Below are positions 7,236-16,859 of a stretch of 22,412 bases of DNA, one piece after another. Within the stretch, counting starts at the first letter, position 1, and each line of letters begins with the position of its first letter. The position numbers and the translations under genes were made by a program. Under the pieces are notes generated by a model, which was given only the letters and a program-made list of their open reading frames with translations, was not told the DNA's origin and made no database searches. The DNA is from an uncultured Variovorax sp. (GTDB lineage Bacteria; Pseudomonadota; Gammaproteobacteria; Burkholderiales; Burkholderiaceae): contig CAMLCW010000038.1 in NCBI GenBank assembly GCA_946478645.1, forward strand, positions 1 to 22,412, written 5' to 3'.

Positions 7236-8312
7236 ATGAGCAAGTCATTGCGCCTGTCCGAGAAATGGTTCCGCCGCGGGCTCTGGCTCGTGGCGCTGGT
7301 GTTCGCGAGCTTCCTGATCGGGCTTGGCGGCACGCTGGTGGGCGACCTGCCGCAGGTCGAGCGCGCGCTGGAGCTCGACGACTTCATCGACCGGCCCGCG
7401 GCCGAGCCGCTGCGCAATGCGATCAAGGCCTCGGAAGAGGCCGAGCGCGTCGCCTCGCGCGAACTCGAGCAGGCGCAGCTGCAGCTCAACGTGGCGCGGC
7501 AGGCCAGCACCAATGCGCGCGAGACCTTCGGCAACTGGATCGCCACGCGCCGCGCCACCGCCCAGCCCGACCAGGACCCGGAGCTGATCGCGCGCACCCG
7601 CGCGCTCGATGCGCTCAAGCAGAAGGAAGACGACGCGCAGCGCAAGCTCAACGCGCAGCGCCAGATCGCACTCGACGCACGGCAGGCGGACGAGCGGGCG
7701 CGCGAGTCGCTCGCGGTGCTCGAACGGGCGGCGCAGGAGAAGCTCGAGGCCGAGTACCGCCGGGTCGAGCTGCGCGTGTTCGGCTATCGCCTGGCGCTCA
7801 CGCTGCCGCTGCTGGTGGTGGCCGGCTGGCTGTTCGTGAAGAAGCGCAAGAGCACCTACTGGCCTTTTGCCTGGGGCTTCATCCTGTTTGCGCTGTTCGC
7901 GTTCTTCGTCGAGCTGGTGCCCTACCTGCCGAGCTACGGCGGCTATGTGCGCTACATCGTGGGCATCGTGGTGACGGCGCTGGTGGGGCGCTACGCCATC
8001 GTCGCGCTCAACGGCTATCTGGCGCGCCAGAAGGCGGCCGAGCAGCAACCCGACACGGTGCGGCGCCAGGAGCTCAGCTACGACACCGCGCTCGCGCGGC
8101 TGGCCAAGAACGTGTGTCCGGGCTGCGAGCGGCCGGTGGACCTGAAGAACACCGAGATGGATTTCTGCCCGCACTGCGGCATCGGCCTGTTCGACCACTG
8201 CGGGCATTGCCAGACCCGCAAGAGCGCGTTCTCGAAGTTCTGCCACGCCTGCGGCACGGCGGCCGAGGCCACGGACGGGCCGACGGACGGCGCTGCGCAG
8301 CAGGGCGCCTGA
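7236..8312 (+). CDS. Membrane protein with periplasmic coiled coil and cytoplasmic double zinc ribbon
   Basis: This 358-residue protein has, in order: a short basic N-terminus, membrane helix 1 (about 17-36), a long charged coiled coil (about 55-185, rich in Glu, Arg, Ala and Gln), three more membrane helices (about 187-262, with KKRK after the second helix), and a C-terminal double zinc ribbon. The ribbon has four cysteine pairs: CPGC 294-297, CPHC 311-314, CGHC 322-325 and CHAC 336-339. The positive-inside rule places the coiled coil in the periplasm and the ribbons in the cytoplasm. AAGGA at about 7224-7228 serves the start. A two-codon frame (ATG AAA TGA at 7231) overlaps the real ATG. 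I do not recognise a named family. It is the last gene of the 5407-8312 set. Confidence 0.78.
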   Translation: MSKSLRLSEKWFRRGLWLVALVFASFLIGLGGTLVGDLPQVERALELDDFIDRPAAEPLRNAIKASEEAERVASRELEQAQLQLNVARQASTNARETFGNWIATRRATAQPDQDPELIARTRALDALKQKEDDAQRKLNAQRQIALDARQADERARESLAVLERAAQEKLEAEYRRVELRVFGYRLALTLPLLVVAGWLFVKKRKSTYWPFAWGFILFALFAFFVELVPYLPSYGGYVRYIVGIVVTALVGRYAIVALNGYLARQKAAEQQPDTVRRQELSYDTALARLAKNVCPGCERPVDLKNTEMDFCPHCGIGLFDHCGHCQTRKSAFSKFCHACGTAAEATDGPTDGAAQQGA

Positions 8313-8330
8313 GGCGGCGCGGCGCGCGGT

Positions 8331-9125
8331 TCAGGTCCAGCCGGCGTCGACCACGAAGTCCTGCGCGGTGCACATGCGCGAGTCGTCGGCGGCCAGGAAC
8401 AGCGCCATCGCGGCGATGTCGTCGGCCATCAGGCGGCCCGGCAGGCATTGCGCGGCCTCGATCTTGGCGCCCGACTCGGGCTTGACCCAGAGCCTGAGCT
8501 GCCGCTCGGTCATGACCCAGCCCGGCACGATCGTGTTGACGCGGATGCCGTCCTTGCCGAGGTCGCGCGCGAGCGAGCGCGTGAGGCCGCGCGCGGCCGC
8601 CTTGCAGGCCTGGTAGACCGGATAGCCGGGGTCCTTGATCATCCAGCTGATCGAACCGAAGTTGATGATCGAGCCGCCGCCGAGCGCGCGCATGTCGTCG
8701 GCCACGGCCTGCGCGGCAAAGAACTGGTGCTTGAAGTTGACGGCCACGAGGCGGTCGAAATCGGTGTCGGTCACGTCGGCCATGTCGTGCCGGCGGTCGT
8801 TGGCGGCGTTGTTGAGCAGCACGCCCACCGGCCCGAACTGCGCCCGCACCGTGGCGATCGCGGCGGCCAGCGCGGCGGTGTCGGTCACGTCGCAGGCCAC
8901 GAAGCACGCTGGGTGTTCACCGCGCAGCTGGTTGGCGAGCGCCTCGCCCGCGGCGGCGTCGATGTCGCAGAAGCCGACCTTCGCACCCTGTGCGTGGAAG
9001 GCCCGCACCAGCGTTTCGCCGATGCCGCTCGCGCCGCCCGAGATGAAGACGGTGCGCCCCGCGAGCGAGGGGTAGCGGGCGGTGTAGGCGCTGGTGGAGG
9101 AGGGGGTGTTGGAGCCTTGGGTCAT
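8331..9125 (-). CDS. SDR-family oxidoreductase, D-xylose/sugar 1-dehydrogenase-like
   Basis: This 264-residue classical short-chain dehydrogenase carries the cofactor motif GGASGIG (30-36), Asp 54 at the end of strand 2 (prefers NAD), NNAAND (105-110), and the catalytic Ser 158, Tyr 171 and Lys 175. INFGSISW, NDRRH and AAQCLPGRL closely resemble Caulobacter D-xylose 1-dehydrogenase XylB as I remember it, so a cytoplasmic aldose 1-dehydrogenase is the best guess. The exact sugar cannot be told. The Ser/Thr-rich first 17 residues are longer than usual. No other sugar-pathway gene is adjacent. It converges with the zinc-ribbon gene (18-base gap, no terminator) and lies 53 bases downstream of tgt on the same strand. 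Confidence 0.88.
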   Translation of the reverse strand: MTQGSNTPSSTSAYTARYPSLAGRTVFISGGASGIGETLVRAFHAQGAKVGFCDIDAAAGEALANQLRGEHPACFVACDVTDTAALAAAIATVRAQFGPVGVLLNNAANDRRHDMADVTDTDFDRLVAVNFKHQFFAAQAVADDMRALGGGSIINFGSISWMIKDPGYPVYQACKAAARGLTRSLARDLGKDGIRVNTIVPGWVMTERQLRLWVKPESGAKIEAAQCLPGRLMADDIAAMALFLAADDSRMCTAQDFVVDAGWT

Positions 9126-9178
9126 GGCGCCAGCGTAGCGGATGGGGCGCGGCGCGTGAATCGGTGCCTGCCTACACG

Positions 9179-11492
<2,314 letters not shown>

Positions 11493-11501
11493 GGTGCTTG
11501 A

Positions 11502-11516
11502 GGGTCGGACGGACCC
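11502..11516 (-). promoter_or_regulatory. Hairpin in the queA 5' leader
   Basis: GGGTC and GACCC pair around a 5-base loop, 9 bases upstream of the queA start. Short and GC-rich, it could lower initiation, but it lacks any recognisable preQ1 aptamer features. Confidence 0.3.
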
Positions 11517-11568
11517 GTGCCAAGTGGCGGAAAGAACGGAAACGGGAAAGCGGATGGCCGGAGCCGGG

Positions 11569-11578
11569 CAGAATTGTC
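11569..11578. promoter_or_regulatory. Overlapping divergent -10 elements for recG (+) and queA (-)
   Basis: CAGAATTGTC reads as CAGAAT on the plus strand and GACAAT on the minus strand, each a 4/6 match to the -10 consensus. The plus-strand element ends 6 bases before the recG ATG. No good -35 is visible on either strand. The symmetry would suit a bidirectional promoter. Confidence 0.35.
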
Positions 11579-11580
11579 CC

Positions 11581-13731
11581 ATGCCCGCGCCCGCTAAATC
11601 CGCCACGTCCCGAAAGCCCCCGGCCGCCACGGCCGATGCGGCGGCGGTGCCGGCCGCCGGCCCGCCGGGCAGCGGCCTGAGCCAGGTCCAGCGCGCGTTG
11701 CGCAAGCTCGGCCTGGTGCGCGACATCGACTTTGCGCTCTACCTGCCGATGCGCTACGAGGACGAGACCCGCATCGTGCGGCTCGCCGACACGCGCGACG
11801 GCGACACCGCGCAGATCGAAGCCGTGGTGACCGAAAGCGAAGTGGTGTACCGGCCGCGCCGCCAGCTCATCGCCACCGTCGACGACGGCAGCGACACCTG
11901 CCAGCTGCGCTTCTTCAATTTCTATCCTTCGCAGCAGAAGCAGCTCGCGATCGGCGCGCGCGTGCGGGTGCGCGGCGAGGTGCGCGGCGGCTTCGTGGGG
12001 CGGCAGATGATGCATCCGACGGTCAAGGCCGCGGGCACCTCGCTGCCCGAGGCGCTGACGCCGGTCTACTCGACCGTGGCCGGGCTGCCCCAGCCGGTGC
12101 TGCGCCGCGAGGTGCGCTCGGGCCTGGCACGTGCGGTGCTCGACGAGACCATTCCGGTGCAGATCGGACTGCGCGGCGCCTGGGACCTGCGCAGCGCGCT
12201 CAACTTTCTGCACTACCCGACGCCCGACGTGGCCATGGCCACGCTCGAAGACCACAGCCATCCGGCCTGGCAGCGCATCAAGGCCGAGGAACTGCTCGCG
12301 CAGCAGCTCTCGCAGATGCAGGCGCGGCGCGAGCGCGCGGCGCAGCGCGCACCGGTGCTCGATGCGGCGGCGGGGCCGGCCGGCGGCAAGGGCGCGCTGC
12401 ACGACGAACTGCTGGCGGTGCTGCCCTTCGGCCTCACGGGGGCACAGCAGCGCGTCGGCGACGAGATCACGCGCGACCTGGCGCGCGAGGTGCCGATGCA
12501 CCGGCTGCTGCAGGGCGACGTCGGCTCGGGCAAGACCGTGGTCGCCGCGCTCGCGGCCGCACGCTGCATCGACGCGGGCTTCCAGTGCGCGCTGATGGCG
12601 CCCACCGAGATCCTCGCGGCCCAGCATTTCGGCAAGCTGGTCGGCTGGCTCGATCCGCTCCTGGCCGAGCGCGGGCTGCGCGTGGCCTGGCTCACGGGCA
12701 GCCAGAAGAAGAAGGAGCGCGACGCGATGGCCGCTGCGGTCGAGAGCGGCGAGGCCGCGCTGGTGATCGGCACGCATGCGGTCATCTCGGAGAAGGTGCG
12801 CTTCCACAACCTGGCGCTCGCCATCATCGACGAGCAGCACCGTTTCGGCGTGGCGCAGCGCCTGGCGCTGCGCGGCAAGGCGCGCAATGGGCGCGAGCCG
12901 CATCTGCTGATGATGAGCGCCACGCCGATCCCGCGCACGCTCGCGATGAGCTACTACGCCGACCTCGACGTCTCCACGCTCGACGAACTGCCGCCGGGCC
13001 GCACGCCCGTCGTCACCAAGCTCGTGGCCGAGCACCGGCGCGACGAGGTGGTGGCGCGTATCCAGGCGCAGATCGCGCAGGGGCGGCAGGTGTACTGGGT
13101 CTGCCCGCTGATCGAGGAGAGCGAGGCGGTCGACCTGCGCAACGCGACCGCCACGCGCGACGAACTGGCCGACGTGCTCGGGCCGGCCATCCACGTGGGC
13201 TTGCTGCATTCGCGCATGCCCACGGCCGAGAAGCAGGCGGTGATGGCGGCCTTCACCGCCAACCAGATGCATGTGCTGGTGAGCACGACGGTGATCGAGG
13301 TCGGCGTCGACGTGCCCAATGCCTCGCTGATGGTGATCGAGCATGCCGAGCGCTTCGGCCTGTCGCAGCTGCACCAGCTGCGCGGGCGCGTGGGCCGAGG
13401 TGCGGCGGCCTCGGCCTGCGTGCTGCTCTATGCGCCCGGCGACAGCGGCCGCGTCGGCGAAGCGGCGCGCGCGCGGCTCAAGGCGATGGCGGAGACCGGC
13501 GACGGTTTCGAGATCGCGCGCCGCGACCTCGAGATCCGCGGGCCCGGGGAGTTCCTCGGCGCGCGCCAGTCGGGTGCGCCGCTGCTGCGCTTCGCGGACC
13601 TCACGACCGACACGCTGCTGCTCGACTGGGCGCGCGAGCTCGCGCCGCGCATGCTCGATGCGCATCCCGAACTGGCGCGGCGGCATGTGGACCGCTGGCT
13701 CGGGACCAAGGCCGAGTACCTGAAGGCCTGA
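11581..13731 (+). CDS. recG: ATP-dependent DNA helicase RecG
   Basis: This 716-residue superfamily 2 helicase reverses stalled replication forks and processes Holliday junctions. It has an N-terminal OB-fold wedge domain (about 90-190, [11 protein letters not shown] onward), Walker A GDVGSGKT (312-319), DEQH (417-420) followed by [14 protein letters not shown] (motif III), [15 protein letters not shown] (motif V) and QLRGRVGRG (motif VI). The C-terminal [22 protein letters not shown] TRG region is complete. The first 30 residues are Ala/Pro-rich and variable. The ATG at 11581 has no Shine-Dalgarno and a -10-like hexamer 6 bases upstream, so the mRNA may be leaderless. oxyR follows after 62 bases. 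Confidence 0.98.
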   Translation: MPAPAKSATSRKPPAATADAAAVPAAGPPGSGLSQVQRALRKLGLVRDIDFALYLPMRYEDETRIVRLADTRDGDTAQIEAVVTESEVVYRPRRQLIATVDDGSDTCQLRFFNFYPSQQKQLAIGARVRVRGEVRGGFVGRQMMHPTVKAAGTSLPEALTPVYSTVAGLPQPVLRREVRSGLARAVLDETIPVQIGLRGAWDLRSALNFLHYPTPDVAMATLEDHSHPAWQRIKAEELLAQQLSQMQARRERAAQRAPVLDAAAGPAGGKGALHDELLAVLPFGLTGAQQRVGDEITRDLAREVPMHRLLQGDVGSGKTVVAALAAARCIDAGFQCALMAPTEILAAQHFGKLVGWLDPLLAERGLRVAWLTGSQKKKERDAMAAAVESGEAALVIGTHAVISEKVRFHNLALAIIDEQHRFGVAQRLALRGKARNGREPHLLMMSATPIPRTLAMSYYADLDVSTLDELPPGRTPVVTKLVAEHRRDEVVARIQAQIAQGRQVYWVCPLIEESEAVDLRNATATRDELADVLGPAIHVGLLHSRMPTAEKQAVMAAFTANQMHVLVSTTVIEVGVDVPNASLMVIEHAERFGLSQLHQLRGRVGRGAAASACVLLYAPGDSGRVGEAARARLKAMAETGDGFEIARRDLEIRGPGEFLGARQSGAPLLRFADLTTDTLLLDWARELAPRMLDAHPELARRHVDRWLGTKAEYLKA

Positions 13732-13770
13732 ACGCTGCGTGAAGACCCCGGCGCCCAGCGGTCGGGTCCC

Positions 13771-13791
13771 CTTGCGCATAATTGACGCAAG
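13771..13791. promoter_or_regulatory. Inverted repeat and -10 element directly before oxyR
   Basis: CTTGCG and CGCAAG form a perfect 6-base inverted repeat around CATAATTGA, ending 2 bases before the oxyR ATG. CATAAT (13777-13782) is a 5/6 match to the -10 consensus. LysR-type regulators bind such T-N11-A palindromes and often repress themselves, so this may be an autoregulatory site. No Shine-Dalgarno sequence is present. Confidence 0.4.
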
Positions 13792-13793
13792 CT

Positions 13794-14759
13794 ATGACCC
13801 TCACCGAACTCAAATACATCGTTGCGGTGGCCCGGGAGCGACACTTCGGCAAAGCCGCCGAAGCCTGCTACGTCTCGCAGCCGACGCTTTCCGTGGCCAT
13901 CAAGAAGCTCGAGGACGAACTCGAAGTCAAGCTCTTCGAGCGCAGCGCCGGCGAAGTCACCGTCACGCCGCTCGGCGAGCAGATCGTGCAGCAGGCGCAG
14001 AGCGTGCTCGACCAGGCCGCAAGCATCAAGGAGATCGCCAAGCGCGGCAAAGACCCGCTGGCCGGCCCGCTGAACCTGGGCGTGATCTACACCATCGGCC
14101 CCTACCTGCTGCCCGACCTGGTGCGCCAGGTGATCGCCCGCACGCCGCAGATGCCGCTGATGCTGCAGGAGAACTTCACGGTCAAGCTGCTCGAGATGCT
14201 GCGCGCCGGCGAGATCGACTGCGCGATCATGGCCGAGCCCTTTCCCGACACCGGCCTGGCGATGGCGCCGCTCTACGACGAGCCCTTCATGGCGGCGCTG
14301 CCGCCGACGCACAAGTTCGCCGAGCGCGAGTCGGTCACCTCCGAAGAACTGCAGAACGAGACCATGCTGCTGCTTGGCACCGGCCACTGCTTTCGCGACC
14401 ACGTGCTCGAGGTCTGCCCCGAGTTCGCACGTTTTTCGAGCAATGCCGAGGGCATCCGCAAGAGCTTCGAAGGCTCGTCGCTCGAGACCATCAAGCACAT
14501 GGTGGCCTCGGGCATGGGCGTGACGCTGGTGCCGCGGCTGTCGGTGCCGGCCGAGGCGCTCAAGCCCAAGGCCCGGGGACGCAAGGAGAGCGAGCAGATG
14601 GTGCGCTACCTGCCGGTGCGCGACGCGAACGACCGCGATCCGCCGACCCGGCGCGTGGTGCTGGCCTGGCGCCGCACCTTCACGCGCTACGAGGCGATCG
14701 CCGCGCTGCGCAATGCCATCTATGCCTGCGAACTGCCGGGCGTCAAGCGGCTGTCATAG
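13794..14759 (+). CDS. oxyR: Peroxide-sensing LysR-type regulator OxyR
   Basis: This 321-residue protein senses hydrogen peroxide and activates antioxidant genes. The N-terminal winged helix reads MTLTELKYIVAVARERHFGKAA then VSQPTLSVAIKKLEDEL. In the sensor domain GTGHCFRDHVLEVC places cysteines at exactly residues 199 and 208, the numbering of the redox pair in E. coli OxyR, with the GHC-RD context intact. This also supports the ATG at 13794; a TTG at 13782 would add four residues and lies inside the inverted repeat. SLETIKHMVASGMGVTLVP is the usual following stretch. dps, a classic OxyR target, lies 141 bases downstream. Confidence 0.96.
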   Translation: MTLTELKYIVAVARERHFGKAAEACYVSQPTLSVAIKKLEDELEVKLFERSAGEVTVTPLGEQIVQQAQSVLDQAASIKEIAKRGKDPLAGPLNLGVIYTIGPYLLPDLVRQVIARTPQMPLMLQENFTVKLLEMLRAGEIDCAIMAEPFPDTGLAMAPLYDEPFMAALPPTHKFAERESVTSEELQNETMLLLGTGHCFRDHVLEVCPEFARFSSNAEGIRKSFEGSSLETIKHMVASGMGVTLVPRLSVPAEALKPKARGRKESEQMVRYLPVRDANDRDPPTRRVVLAWRRTFTRYEAIAALRNAIYACELPGVKRLS

Positions 14760-14820
14760 GAAGAGCGCAAAACGCGAACTTCGCCTACGCCGGCGCCGTT
14801 CGGATTCGTTGATCGCTGAG

Positions 14821-14835
14821 ATAGAGTGACGCTGT
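14821..14835 (+). promoter_or_regulatory. Candidate OxyR half-site upstream of dps
   Basis: ATAG-N7-CTGT matches 7 of 8 fixed positions of one half of the OxyR consensus (ATAG-N7-CTAT). It abuts the -35 hexamer of the predicted dps promoter, where an activator of this class would bind. The expected second half-site further upstream is poorly conserved (TGAT instead of CTAT), so confidence is modest. Confidence 0.35.
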
Positions 14836-14863
14836 TGCGAAGCCGCGCGCCGGCTTCCACAAT
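14835..14863 (+). promoter_or_regulatory. Predicted dps promoter
   Basis: TTGCGA (14835-14840) and CACAAT (14858-14863) are separated by exactly 17 bases; each matches 4 of 6 consensus positions. Transcription would start near 14870, giving a leader of about 30 bases that includes the AAGAAAGAGA ribosome site. The weak hexamers fit a promoter that needs an activator. Confidence 0.5.
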
Positions 14864-14900
14864 CACGTGTCCCCCAGCTTGAAGAAAGAGATTTCACGCC

Positions 14901-15476
14901 ATGGCAAAAGCACCGAAGAAAACATCGTCGTCTCCCTCGTCGGGCAAGGTGCCCAAGAAGGGCGACGCCGCGGTGGCGCAGGAGTCCGGCAGCCGCAACG
15001 CGCCGATCATCAACATCGGCATCGAGCGCCAGGACCGCGCCGCGATCGCCGAGGGCCTGAGCCGCGTGCTGGCCGACACCTACACGCTCTACCTGACCAC
15101 GCACAACTTCCACTGGAACGTGACCGGTCCGCACTTCAACTCGCTGCACGCCATGTTCATGACGCAGTACACCGAGCTGTGGGGCGCGACCGACGTGATC
15201 GCCGAGCGCATTCGCGCGCTGGGCCACTACGCGCCCGGCTCGTATGCCGAGTTCAGCAAGATCGCCACCGTGCCCGACGTGCCGCAGCAGCCGCCCAAGG
15301 CGATGGAGATGGTGCGCATCCTCGTGAAGGGCCACGAGACGGTGTCGCGCATCGCGCGCGAATTCATCCCTGTGGCCGAAGAGGCCGGCGACGATCCGAC
15401 CGCCGACATGCTCACCGCGCGCTGCACGGTGCATGACCAGACCGCCTGGATGCTGCGTTCGCTGCTCGAAGATTGA
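14901..15476 (+). CDS. dps: Dps-family ferritin-like DNA-binding protein
   Basis: This 191-residue protein should form a dodecamer that oxidises and stores iron and shields DNA during oxidative stress. The Lys/Ser-rich N-terminal tail (1-30) fits DNA binding. The ferroxidase region [10 protein letters not shown] to [11 protein letters not shown] gives His 71, His 83, Asp 98 and Glu 102, matching E. coli His 51, His 63, Asp 78 and Glu 82 in spacing. The residue equivalent to Asp 67 is Met 87 (LHAMFMTQY), so one usual iron ligand is lacking. The ATG follows AAGAAAGAGA. Position after oxyR and a candidate OxyR site suggest peroxide induction. The stop overlaps the TTG start of ubiA. Confidence 0.93.
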   Translation: MAKAPKKTSSSPSSGKVPKKGDAAVAQESGSRNAPIINIGIERQDRAAIAEGLSRVLADTYTLYLTTHNFHWNVTGPHFNSLHAMFMTQYTELWGATDVIAERIRALGHYAPGSYAEFSKIATVPDVPQQPPKAMEMVRILVKGHETVSRIAREFIPVAEEAGDDPTADMLTARCTVHDQTAWMLRSLLED

Positions 15477-16372
15477 CGACCCGGCCCGCTCCCCACGGCC
15501 TCACGCCCGCGCCGCGCCGCGGGCGTTTTGCCGTGTACCTCGACCTGATCCGCTGGAACCGTCCCGCCGGCTGGCTGCTGCTGCTGTGGCCCACGCTCGG
15601 CGCGCTGTGGTTCGCCGCCGATGGCTGGCCGGGTTGGCACCTGCTCGCGGTGTTCGTGCTCGGCACCATCCTGATGCGCAGCGCGGGCTGCTGCATCAAC
15701 GACGTCGCCGACCGCGAGTTCGACCGTCATGTCAAACGCACCGCCGCGCGGCCCGTGACCAGCGGCACGATCTCGGTGCGCGAGGCGCTCGCCGTCGGCG
15801 CGGTGCTTGCGCTCGCGGCCTTCGCGCTGGTGCTCACGACCAACCGGCTCACCGTGTACGCGTCGTTCGCGGCGCTCGCGGTCACGCTCGTCTATCCGTA
15901 TGCGAAGCGCTTCGTGTCGATCCCGCAGGCGGTGCTCGGCATTGCTTTCAGCTTCGGCATTCCGATGGCCTTCGCCGCGGTGCAGGCCTCGGTGCCTGCC
16001 TTCGCCTGGTGGCTGCTCATGGGCAATCTGTTCTGGGTGCTGGCCTACGACACCGAGTACGCGATGGTCGACCGCGACGACGACCTCAAGATCGGCATGA
16101 AGACGTCAGCCATCACCTTCGGCCGCTTCGACGTCGCGGCGGTGATGGCGAGCTACGCCATCTTCCTGGCCATCTGGGCCTGGGCCGGCGCCAGCCGCGC
16201 ACTGGGCGTGGCGTTCTTCGCGGGCATTGCCGTGGCGGCGGGGCAGGCGCTGTGGCACTGGCGGCTGATCCGTGCGCGCACGCGCGAGGGCTGTTTCAAG
16301 GCCTTCCGGCTCAACCACTGGCTGGGCTTCACCGTGTTCGCGGGCATCGTGGCCGGCTATGCCCTTCGCTGA
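15473..16372 (+). CDS. ubiA: 4-hydroxybenzoate polyprenyltransferase
   Basis: This integral membrane enzyme attaches the polyprenyl tail to 4-hydroxybenzoate in ubiquinone synthesis. Both aspartate-rich motifs are present: NDVADREFD (76-84), with [10 protein letters not shown] after it, and [16 protein letters not shown] in the second half. About eight membrane helices are expected. The start is uncertain. TTG at 15473 overlaps the dps stop (TTGA) and gives 299 residues; GTG at 15533 gives 279 residues starting just before [12 protein letters not shown]. Neither has a strong ribosome site, so coupling to dps translation is likely. A MaoC-like gene follows after 10 bases. Confidence 0.95.
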   Translation: MTTRPAPHGLTPAPRRGRFAVYLDLIRWNRPAGWLLLLWPTLGALWFAADGWPGWHLLAVFVLGTILMRSAGCCINDVADREFDRHVKRTAARPVTSGTISVREALAVGAVLALAAFALVLTTNRLTVYASFAALAVTLVYPYAKRFVSIPQAVLGIAFSFGIPMAFAAVQASVPAFAWWLLMGNLFWVLAYDTEYAMVDRDDDLKIGMKTSAITFGRFDVAAVMASYAIFLAIWAWAGASRALGVAFFAGIAVAAGQALWHWRLIRARTREGCFKAFRLNHWLGFTVFAGIVAGYALR

Positions 16373-16382
16373 AGGATTGCAC

Positions 16383-16850
16383 ATGCTCGAGCGTCTGTCG
16401 CAGAAGATCGGCCAGGAAGGCCATTCCGAATGGCATGCCATCACCCAGGACATGGTCGACCAGTACGCGGCGCTGTCCGGCGACGGCGAAGGCGAGTGGA
16501 TCCACCTCGACCCCGAGCGCGCAGCGCGCGAGGCGAGCTATGGGGGCACGATCGTGCCGGGCTTCTTCCAGGTCTCGCACCTGATCCGGCTGACCGCCGA
16601 AGCCATGCGCACGCTGCTGCCCTTCGACGCCAACCATGCGCTGAACTACGGTTTCGACCGCCTGCGCTTCGTCCGGCCGATGCCGGTCGGCGCGCGCTTC
16701 CGGGCGCGGGTGCGCATCCTCGGCGCGACGCCCAAGGGCGAGGACGGCTTCCTGTTGAAGGAAGAGGTGCTGCTCGAGCTCGAGGACGGCACCGTCACGC
16801 TCGCGGCCGAATGGCTGTTCTTCCTCGGGCCGGGCGCGCTGCCCGCCTGA
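16383..16850 (+). CDS. MaoC/NodN-like hot-dog fold dehydratase
   Basis: This 155-residue single hot-dog protein resembles MaoC-type (R)-enoyl-CoA hydratases and the NodN group. Marks are the SGD...WIHLDPERA segment (Asp 34, His 41, Asp 43), GGTIVPGFF (the nucleotide/CoA-side loop, normally G-T-I-A-H-G-F), and the closing FVRPMPVGARFRARV strand. Between the catalytic-type Asp and His there are six residues rather than the usual four, with Glu 36 at the canonical distance. The substrate is unknown. AAGGA precedes the ATG at a good distance. It lies 10 bases after ubiA and is probably cotranscribed; it ends 9 bases from the stop of the convergent proC gene, with no terminator between. Confidence 0.82.
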   Translation: MLERLSQKIGQEGHSEWHAITQDMVDQYAALSGDGEGEWIHLDPERAAREASYGGTIVPGFFQVSHLIRLTAEAMRTLLPFDANHALNYGFDRLRFVRPMPVGARFRARVRILGATPKGEDGFLLKEEVLLELEDGTVTLAAEWLFFLGPGALPA

Positions 16851-16859
16851 GAAGCAAGC

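Noticed and set aside
11493..11580. preQ1 riboswitch upstream of queA
   Set aside because: Only a 5-base hairpin is present; there is no A-rich tail or pseudoknot pattern of known preQ1 classes.
13782..13793. TTG start for oxyR
   Set aside because: It adds four residues, lies inside the inverted repeat, and would shift the redox cysteines away from the positions 199 and 208 seen with the ATG.
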